From NCBI RefSeq assembly GCF_900104155.1, contig NZ_FMYB01000003.1, forward strand, positions 124,001-188,000: a stretch of 64,000 nt of DNA, written 5' to 3'. Origin of the DNA: Butyrivibrio sp. INlla16. GTDB lineage: Bacteria; Bacillota; Clostridia; Lachnospirales; Lachnospiraceae. Shown here piece by piece: positions 27,591 to 34,043 of the stretch (its first letter is position 1; each line of letters opens with the position of its first letter). The notes under the pieces are model-generated. The model did no database searches. It was not told where the DNA came from and saw only the letters and a program-made list of their open reading frames with translations. Made by a program: the position numbers and the translations under genes.

Positions 27591-28658
27591 CTAAGCAAGC
27601 TTTGCCAGATCGATCTGATGGACTGCTCCGGCTTCTCCCGTTGACTCTCTTAGGAAAATTCCGCTCGCCTTAAACTGTGCGTTTACTGCAAAATCCGAGC
27701 CTTGTGACGTGAACTTTGTTTCCGCATTTCCAAGGAAAATAGCTCCGACATCAGCTTCCTTAAGAGTCATAAGTGAGTCCTTTCCATCCTCACCTCTGCA
27801 CCAGACTCTCAGTTTTTCATATATCGCATCGTTCTCATCAATCCAGCCGTTGTTATCACTGTCAAACTCCGAAAGTTCCATAAAGCCGTCACCGCTTTTT
27901 GCACCAAAGAGTTCGCTTCCGTCACCAATTACGCCATCACCGTTTCTGTCATATGCAAGGAATCCACTTCCGGGGCCTATGCTCTTTACTTCATCCAAGG
28001 TTCCGTCACAGTCCAGATCAAATGTGAAGGTCTGATCCGAAATCTCCGTAACACCGCTTCCCACATTGATCACAAGCGGATCGATAAGCTGTGCAGGTCT
28101 GATCTGAGTGATACCAACCGCCTCCGTAAACTGACTGGTCATGCTGATCCCTACCCCGAAGCTGATCTCTCTTCCGTCTTCGGTCCTGGCAATCCCCTGC
28201 GCTGAAAAGGCAGTATATTCTTCCTGCGTGTGGACATAAGTTGCAGTGGATACACTCATCCACTGATAGGATCCGCCGCCTATCCGGCTGCTCAGCTCCC
28301 TCATGTACTCCTGCATCTTGCTCCTTCCACCGCCTCCTGTCTGTCCGTAAAGAATCTGCATGATGTTCAGAAGTCTTTCCATTATCTGCATTCTTATGTT
28401 TTCTATCTCGGATACTTTCGAATAGTTTGGACTCTCACCTGTAATTGCAAAGCCACCGTCCGCATTGTAATTTGTAAACAATTCTTCTTTTTCACCCGAG
28501 AGTCTTGAAGCTTCCGACGACATCAAGGCTTTCTTAAATTCCGACGCCGTATCTCCAATCGTCTGTCCGGTCGTCAAAGCATTCTGCCTTGTAAAAGAGT
28601 AGTTTTCCGTGTACCTCCTTTCTGAAACAAGGTTGACTGTACTTCCCGTAATCCTCAT
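27591..28658 (-). CDS. Protein with EF-hand/dockerin-like calcium loops, function unknown
   Basis: This 355-residue protein has no clear signal peptide. Residues about 215-290 carry several DxDxDG-type loops (DLDCDGTLDEV, YDRNGDGVIGDG, FDSDNNGWIDENDAIYEKL), like EF-hand or dockerin calcium sites. The N-terminus is Ser/Thr-rich and hydrophilic, with a short Gly-rich stretch (GQTGGGGRSKMQEYM). The ATG at 28658 has GGAGG eight nt upstream; a TTG at 28673 overlaps that site. Proteins of this kind occur in several anaerobes without assigned function. The leader contains a terminator-like RNA structure (28727-28794). Confidence 0.6.
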   Translation of the reverse strand: MRITGSTVNLVSERRYTENYSFTRQNALTTGQTIGDTASEFKKALMSSEASRLSGEKEELFTNYNADGGFAITGESPNYSKVSEIENIRMQIMERLLNIMQILYGQTGGGGRSKMQEYMRELSSRIGGGSYQWMSVSTATYVHTQEEYTAFSAQGIARTEDGREISFGVGISMTSQFTEAVGITQIRPAQLIDPLVINVGSGVTEISDQTFTFDLDCDGTLDEVKSIGPGSGFLAYDRNGDGVIGDGSELFGAKSGDGFMELSEFDSDNNGWIDENDAIYEKLRVWCRGEDGKDSLMTLKEADVGAIFLGNAETKFTSQGSDFAVNAQFKASGIFLRESTGEAGAVHQIDLAKLA

Positions 28659-28726
28659 AAGCACTACCTCCAAGCAATAACGCGCATCCTTGCTCTTGTG
28701 AATATGTTTTGCGCCGCTTTCGCGCT

Positions 28727-28794
28727 ACAAAAAATAACCGGGCATACCTGTCGGTCTGCCCGGTTCATTATCCAAATAGCTCCGCTACTTTGGA
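28727..28794 (-). ncRNA. Two-hairpin RNA element with terminator, leader or small RNA candidate
   Basis: Read on the minus strand, hairpin A pairs TCCAAAGTAGC (28794-28784) with GCTATTTGGA (28780-28771) around a 3-nt loop. Hairpin B pairs AACCGGGCA with TGCCCGGTT (28765-28757 with 28744-28736), extended by ACC/GGT, and is followed by ATTTTTTG. No minus-strand gene lies upstream, so the terminator ends either a short RNA or an attenuated leader of the EF-hand-like gene. A TATAAT at 28851-28856 may start it. Confidence 0.5.
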
Positions 28795-28876
28795 CTCAAA
28801 ATATATTTCGGATTATTCTGATATTTCTTTAGAGTATTCTATTTACGAAGATTATATAGCGTTATAAAATATTTAT

Positions 28877-30772
28877 ATGAAACTAAGTGATGTGATGAAA
28901 GATTCAAAAATTAAAATTCATGCGACCATCAACGGGCACGGAATCCTTCTTATTACCAAGGCTGAAGTGGGTGTTCGGGATGGTCTTCTTGTGGACTCAC
29001 TGACCTATTTTGATGAGGATCTTACATTCGCCGAGCCTTCCAAGGTTGTAGCCGTAAACAAAAGAGACGGACGTTCCTACGAGTTTACTTCAAGCCGCAT
29101 CGGGCCTGTAGAGACGCGCTATGGCAAATTCCATCTGATCAGGTGTACTGAGGATGGTAAAATCATCAACCGCAGACAGGCTGAGCGCTACGATATCGAC
29201 AGACTGGGCGTCATCAGAATCGGCGACAGCAAAGATATCAGAAACGCCCTCGTTTATGATATTTCCATGAAGGGCATCGCCTTTATCCTCGACACCAATA
29301 CTACGGCCAAGGTCGGAGATCACATCATCGCATCCTTCCGATACGATCCCAATTATTTTCATTTCTATGCCTGTGAAGCGACAGTTGTCCGCGTTTTCAC
29401 TTTGAACGGACAGCCCGCTGTCGGTTGCACTCTCGATGCTATGGGAGCCGACCTTGTAACTCTTATCAGCAGCAAGAAAAAAGAAAAACTCGGAATCGGT
29501 GTTGACGACATTCTCGGTATCGCAGATTCTCCCGATGAAAAAATCGCATCCGGTGACAAGATACCTGTTAATTATGTACCTCAGCTCGCAGTCTCTGAAG
29601 AATACGAGCGTCAAAAGCATGCAAATAAGTGGGAACTTCCCGAAAAGAAGAAAGAAGTCGCACATGCGCCTGCGCCTACGCCTGAGCCTCAGCCCGAACC
29701 TGAGGATGCAGAATATCTTACTCCGGAGGAGGCTGCCGATCTCATTCCCGAGAGAAGCGTGGAGGATATACTTCAGGCAAGAGCCGAGCGAGTCGCAGAT
29801 ATTGAAGACTTGACTGATATTCGCGATATCAGCGAAATTGTATCCGCTGAAGATCTCGCAGAACTTGCATCTATCGAGGACAGAACTCCGGGGAAGAAAC
29901 AAGGCTCAAAGCCTGCTTCCAAGCGGCCTGCCACTACTGCAGAAGAAAATGCTCTGAGGGAAAAAACTTCAGGCGATACTGCTCCGGTAAAAGATGCCTA
30001 TCAGGAAGAACTTGATTCCATCGAGGACAGAACTCCCCGAAAGGGTGCCGGAGTTAAGAATACAGTTTCCGGCAAAACAAGGAAAACCGATGCCGTTACG
30101 GCAAAGAAAAGTTCTGCTGAAACAGTAAAGAAAACAAAGAAAAAGCCTCTTCATGATCTCTCGGAACTTGATTACATGGAAGAGACTCCCGTCAGAGCAA
30201 AGCGAAGGCAGCTCGAAGAGCTGACGGCACTTGAAAGCTCTGCTTTCAAGCCATCCAAAAAAGCAAAAAAGGAAATCGACTTTATATCCTCAGTGGTAAG
30301 CAGTGAGGAAGGTCTTGCTGCGCGCCTTGCAAATAAGGCAGCTTCAGGATCTGCAAAGAGACCTGCGCGTTCATCCGCTTCCGGCGGCAACACACGTCGT
30401 TCATCCGTTTCCGATGTACCTGCTGCAAAGAGACCCAAGGTCTCCTCTGCTCCTGTCGCACCGGCTGAGCACCAGGCAAAATTTGTCGATGCCTACCAGA
30501 GCTCCATGGGTTCCGGATCGAAATCCGCAAGAACAAATGCTGCTCCCAAGCGCCGCGGATATCTTGTAGAAAACCGTCAGGCTGACGAATCTGCAAAGAG
30601 GCAAAACGCCCATGATACCGGTTATTTCCCGGAGGACTACGACGGCTACTTCAATCAGAACGGCAATTCCGTCGATGAAGGCCTCTTCTCTCAAAACAGA
30701 AACGACGGCTTCTTAACTCCCGAGCAAATCGCCGACATCATCGAACTCGAGCGAATAAGTAAGAACGAATAG
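28877..30772 (+). CDS. PilZ-domain protein with long charged C-terminal tail
   Basis: This 631-residue protein has a YcgR-like N-terminal beta domain (residues 1-95) and a PilZ domain (about 97-195) with both c-di-GMP-binding motifs: RxxxR in NRRQAER and DxSxxG in YDISMKGIAF. The remaining 430 residues are a Lys/Ala/Ser/Glu-rich, probably disordered tail with repeated SIEDRTPGKK / SIEDRTPRKG and related LTPEEAADLI / LTPEQIADII segments. There is no signal peptide or membrane segment. The ATG at 28877 has no Shine-Dalgarno sequence; a TATAAA 8 nt before it could give a leaderless transcript. It ends in repeat copy 5, which forms a terminator. Confidence 0.88.
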   Translation: MKLSDVMKDSKIKIHATINGHGILLITKAEVGVRDGLLVDSLTYFDEDLTFAEPSKVVAVNKRDGRSYEFTSSRIGPVETRYGKFHLIRCTEDGKIINRRQAERYDIDRLGVIRIGDSKDIRNALVYDISMKGIAFILDTNTTAKVGDHIIASFRYDPNYFHFYACEATVVRVFTLNGQPAVGCTLDAMGADLVTLISSKKKEKLGIGVDDILGIADSPDEKIASGDKIPVNYVPQLAVSEEYERQKHANKWELPEKKKEVAHAPAPTPEPQPEPEDAEYLTPEEAADLIPERSVEDILQARAERVADIEDLTDIRDISEIVSAEDLAELASIEDRTPGKKQGSKPASKRPATTAEENALREKTSGDTAPVKDAYQEELDSIEDRTPRKGAGVKNTVSGKTRKTDAVTAKKSSAETVKKTKKKPLHDLSELDYMEETPVRAKRRQLEELTALESSAFKPSKKAKKEIDFISSVVSSEEGLAARLANKAASGSAKRPARSSASGGNTRRSSVSDVPAAKRPKVSSAPVAPAEHQAKFVDAYQSSMGSGSKSARTNAAPKRRGYLVENRQADESAKRQNAHDTGYFPEDYDGYFNQNGNSVDEGLFSQNRNDGFLTPEQIADIIELERISKNE

Positions 30773-30779
30773 TTCCACC

Positions 30780-30830
30780 TCATCAGTCTGCCTTCGGCTG
30801 CTTGCTTCCCCTCAAGGGGAAGCCTTTTTT
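30780..30830 (+). repeat. Dispersed double-hairpin repeat, copy 5, acting as terminator
   Basis: This copy has a decayed first hairpin (GCC TTC GGC) and an intact second one (GCTTCCCC TCAA GGGGAAGC, 30804-30823) followed by CTTTTTTTT, a strong intrinsic terminator for the PilZ gene. The minus-strand diguanylate cyclase gene ends at its right edge. Confidence 0.85.
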
Positions 30831-32470
30831 TACCCCATCTCGGCGAGTTTCATCTTTTGTTTGGCAACATACATGCGGGCGTCTGCGCGCTTGAAAACCG
30901 ATTCCACATTCGCGTCGGTCTCGGGATCGTACTTCACCATACCTTTTGCGATATTGATCTTCTCCCACTCATTTACAGTCTCTAAATTGTGGCGCTCAGC
31001 CTCCACATCGAAATCGCGGAGAAGCTTGTAGCAATTATCGTAGTCATCTCCCTGAAGAATTACAACAAACTCATCTCCGCCAATTCTGAAAACAGGACTT
31101 CCCTTGAAAATCCTACAGGTAAGACGGCAGGCATTCTGAAGATAAATATTACCCCTCTCGTGACCGTAAGTATCATTTATCTTCTTAAGATTGTTTGCAT
31201 CAAAAACAACTATACCGTATTCCTTCTCGCCGCCCTGTGAATCCAGCTTGGATGCGGCATCATCATATGCCGTCTTATTCTTTACGCCGGTCAGAGAATC
31301 GTGATAAGCAAGTGAATTCAGATCGTCGATGTGATGCTTTAAGTGATGAACCATCTTCTCCATGGCATGAACAAGGTCTCCTACCTCATCGCTGGTCTCT
31401 TTAGGGAAAGTCACCTCGAGTTTACCATCATTGATCTCTCTTGCAACCTGGGCAAGAGTCTTAAGTGGCCCCGTAATCCTGCGGCTAACCATAATTGTAA
31501 GGAACAGGAATGTGAACAAAACTATAATTGTTGAGATAATAACTCTTCTTGTAAGGTTATTACTCATCGCAAGTATCTCGCTTCGAGGAGCAGTTATTAT
31601 AAGTCTCATACCATTAACCAGACTGCTGTAGGAGAGCTGTTTTCTCATATCTCCGAGATAATAATCAACCGGATCATCTCCGCTGCTCTCGGCTTCAAAA
31701 GACATGATACCTCTAAGGTTCATCTCTTCCACAACAGTTCCCGGATCAAAATTCGGATTGTAATAAACATCGCCCTTATCATTTGCAAGACATGCATATC
31801 CGGTGTCATAACACTTGATGGCCTTAACAGTATCAACAAGAGTATAATAATCGATATCCATTCCTGCTATACCGACAAGCACACCATTCTCATACAAAGG
31901 AACAACATAGGATATAAGATCCTTGTCAATATTCTCATTATGATAAGGCTCCAGCCATGTGGGTGCTCCGTTTTCAACCGGTATATACCACCAGTTTACA
32001 CGACCCATATCGTCCTTATCGTAAGCCTTGATATCTGTAGGCTCGGTCATCTCAAATTCATCATCAAGGGAATCTCTTCTGTAAAAGAGTCCGCTCGTAG
32101 GCGGCATGATATCAGGATTATACCTGACATAATAAGAAACTGTTCCCGGAACGTTCTCCGCGATATTAGAAAAAAGGTTGGACAGCTGAACAGTGTAGCT
32201 GTCTCTGTATGCCTGATCTCCGGCAAGTTTTTCGACTGAAAAAAGGCGTTCAACCGCATAATCAGCCAGGATATTAACAGCCTCCTCCGTATTTAAGAGG
32301 ACTCTGTTAATTGTATCTGCCTCCTTTTCACAGGTAAGATGCAGAATTTGAGCCGAATTGTACTCACCCGCTCGTCGCAAAGTGAAAATTGCGGTTCCGC
32401 CTACAATAAGAGCTACCATAAGAATTGCTATAGTTGTAAGAAGCGTGATTTTTTCCTGAATAGATTTCAT
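30830..32470 (-). CDS. Membrane diguanylate cyclase (Cache-HAMP-GGDEF)
   Basis: This 546-residue protein makes c-di-GMP. It has a membrane segment (residues 8-30), an extracellular double-Cache sensor (about 35-300, with NWWYIPVENGAPTW and GIAGMDIDYYTLV), a second membrane segment (308-328), a HAMP domain and a GGDEF domain with FDANNLKKINDTYGHERGN and FRIGGDEFVVIL (464-468). The RxxD inhibitory site is missing upstream of GGDEF (FKGS in its place), so product feedback is not expected. Its start overlaps the stop of the preceding gene by 4 nt, so the two are translated together. Confidence 0.94.
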   Translation of the reverse strand: MKSIQEKITLLTTIAILMVALIVGGTAIFTLRRAGEYNSAQILHLTCEKEADTINRVLLNTEEAVNILADYAVERLFSVEKLAGDQAYRDSYTVQLSNLFSNIAENVPGTVSYYVRYNPDIMPPTSGLFYRRDSLDDEFEMTEPTDIKAYDKDDMGRVNWWYIPVENGAPTWLEPYHNENIDKDLISYVVPLYENGVLVGIAGMDIDYYTLVDTVKAIKCYDTGYACLANDKGDVYYNPNFDPGTVVEEMNLRGIMSFEAESSGDDPVDYYLGDMRKQLSYSSLVNGMRLIITAPRSEILAMSNNLTRRVIISTIIVLFTFLFLTIMVSRRITGPLKTLAQVAREINDGKLEVTFPKETSDEVGDLVHAMEKMVHHLKHHIDDLNSLAYHDSLTGVKNKTAYDDAASKLDSQGGEKEYGIVVFDANNLKKINDTYGHERGNIYLQNACRLTCRIFKGSPVFRIGGDEFVVILQGDDYDNCYKLLRDFDVEAERHNLETVNEWEKINIAKGMVKYDPETDANVESVFKRADARMYVAKQKMKLAEMG

Positions 32471-33108
32471 TTTTCCCTCATTTTGTTACTGTCTCTTATA
32501 AAGACAATAAAAACTGCCAGCATTATCAGTATCAAGAAAATATACATAACCAATTCAAGTGAATAAGAATTCATAAATTCGTAAGGCGAATCTGCCTTTG
32601 CTGCATCCTCGTCCTCGATTTCAACAATCTCTTCATCCTCTGAGACGACAGACTCGCTCTCTTCGGCTTCAGCTTCATCTTCATCAGCATCTCTCTTAGC
32701 GCCGAGAACCGCTTCCTTCTCGCTGATTCTGAGGGTCCCCGGTCTAAGCTCAACGTTGACGAATTTCTCGGTCACGTTAAGTCCGCTCGGATCGAATATA
32801 GCATAGTCAGTAACTATATTGTTGTTTTCCTGATTTTCCTCAGGATAAGTAATGCTCCCTTCTGCGACTGCTTTGTAGGTATATCCCGGTGGAAGCCCCT
32901 GTGCCGTGACATCAATCTGTTCCGTAAGCGGAGTTCCGTCAAAAAGCTTCTCCGCACTCGGAGCCGTAAAGATCACCTTATTATTGTAAACACCCTGAAA
33001 CTGAGCATTTCCCTTCAGTCCGCAGAATGGGAACTGAATAAGCACGCAGAGAGCAATGCAGACTCTCAAATACGTGGATATCCTGCTTCCCAGACTGTAT
33101 TTTTTCAT
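32467..33108 (-). CDS. Membrane-anchored extracellular protein cotranscribed with the diguanylate cyclase
   Basis: I do not recognise the full 213-residue protein. It has an N-terminal signal or membrane segment (residues 13-30), an extracellular beta domain with KLFDGTPLTEQIDVTAQGLPPGYTY, similar to Ig-like surface repeats with a YDGxPLT motif, a very acidic linker (DADEDEAEAEESESVVSEDEEIVEIEDED) and a C-terminal membrane segment (about 187-207) with a short basic end. GGTG lies before the ATG. It overlaps the diguanylate cyclase start by 4 nt, which suggests that it senses or presents a signal for that enzyme. Confidence 0.65.
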   Translation of the reverse strand: MKKYSLGSRISTYLRVCIALCVLIQFPFCGLKGNAQFQGVYNNKVIFTAPSAEKLFDGTPLTEQIDVTAQGLPPGYTYKAVAEGSITYPEENQENNNIVTDYAIFDPSGLNVTEKFVNVELRPGTLRISEKEAVLGAKRDADEDEAEAEESESVVSEDEEIVEIEDEDAAKADSPYEFMNSYSLELVMYIFLILIMLAVFIVFIRDSNKMREK

Positions 33109-33228
33109 CTCCCCATCACCTTTCGCTCCTAGTCAGAGCAATTATGACATAATGTTACAAATATTATTATAACAGTCTTTTTTCAACAAAAACTACGAAA
33201 TATGAACTGTTCTGTTCATAATTCGTAC

Positions 33229-33263
33229 TTGACAAATCTAATAATTGTGATATTAGTTGTCAA
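33229..33263. promoter_or_regulatory. Overlapping divergent promoters in an imperfect palindrome
   Basis: On the plus strand TTGACA (33229-33234) and TATTAG (33251-33256), 16 bp apart, point to the LytTR gene. On the minus strand TTGACA (33258-33263) and TAGATT (33235-33240), 17 bp apart, point to the diguanylate cyclase pair. The arms TTGACAA / TTGTCAA and TAATA / TATTA form an imperfect inverted repeat that could also bind a regulator. Confidence 0.6.
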
Positions 33264-33323
33264 AATCGTCACATTTTATGATATTATAATTAAATAAGAA
33301 CATTATTATATGAGGGGTTGCAT

Positions 33324-34043
33324 ATGGGTGCATCTGATATTCTAAAAATCGCTGTATGTGATGATGAAATGGCTCAAAGGCGTCAGCTTCAGTTCATAAT
33401 CGATAAGGTTCGTCCGGGTTGTGAAATTATTCTTTTTGAGTCCGGCGAGGCATTCCTGGATGCTTTCAGGCCGGGTTTGTACGACCTTATTTTCATGGAC
33501 ATTCTAATGCCGGGCATGGGCGGCGTTGACGCAACCACAAGAATACGAAGTATTGACGCTTCCGTTCCGATCGCATTTGCCACATCCAGCCAGGATCACG
33601 CTATGGAAGGTTATAAAAACCGTGTAATCCGCTATCTGATGAAACCTTTTGATTCTACCGAGGTTTCCGAAGTATTGGAGCTCGCTGCCTCAATGAAACA
33701 TACCCAGGGCGGTGTTTCAATCAGAGTGGGAGGGAAGGATATGACCTTTCCCTTTGAAAAAATCTGTTATGTTGAACAGAGTTCTCACACGCTTTATTTC
33801 CATATGGCTAACGGAGCAACCATTCAACTTACAGGTAAACTTGACAACATCGAGGCCCAGACTCCGGACGATTCCTTTATCCGCTGCCACAAGAGTTATC
33901 TTGTGAATCTCGCCCATGTAAAATCCGTGGACAAGGATCTTCAGGTACTCCAGATGAAGGACGGAGACTCCGTTCATATCAGAAGGGAAAGTGTTCGTGA
34001 AGCAGCTCGCATGCTCGCAGATTATTCCCTTAAAAACTTATGA
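33324..34043 (+). CDS. LytTR-family response regulator
   Basis: This 239-residue regulator has a receiver (IAVCDDEMAQRRQLQFII, phospho-acceptor Asp in LIFMDILMPGMGG, lysine in YLMKPFD) and a LytTR DNA-binding domain (SIRVGGKDMTFPFEKICYVEQSSHTLYFHM, FIRCHKSYLVNLAHVKSV). Regulators of this family often control cell-surface and signalling genes. The ATG at 33324 has GAGGGG six nt upstream; a TTG at 33318 is in frame but lies within the spacer. No cognate kinase is adjacent in the same direction. Its stop overlaps the stop of the convergent HD-GYP gene, without a terminator between them. Confidence 0.93.
   Translation: MGASDILKIAVCDDEMAQRRQLQFIIDKVRPGCEIILFESGEAFLDAFRPGLYDLIFMDILMPGMGGVDATTRIRSIDASVPIAFATSSQDHAMEGYKNRVIRYLMKPFDSTEVSEVLELAASMKHTQGGVSIRVGGKDMTFPFEKICYVEQSSHTLYFHMANGATIQLTGKLDNIEAQTPDDSFIRCHKSYLVNLAHVKSVDKDLQVLQMKDGDSVHIRRESVREAARMLADYSLKNL

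Noticed and set aside
28727..28794. c-di-GMP riboswitch beside the PilZ gene
   Set aside because: Neither hairpin shows the conserved GEMM bases, and the element points away from the PilZ gene.
33109..33323. Small gene in the divergent gap before the LytTR regulator
   Set aside because: No frame with a start and ribosome site is found; the gap is explained by promoters and an inverted repeat.
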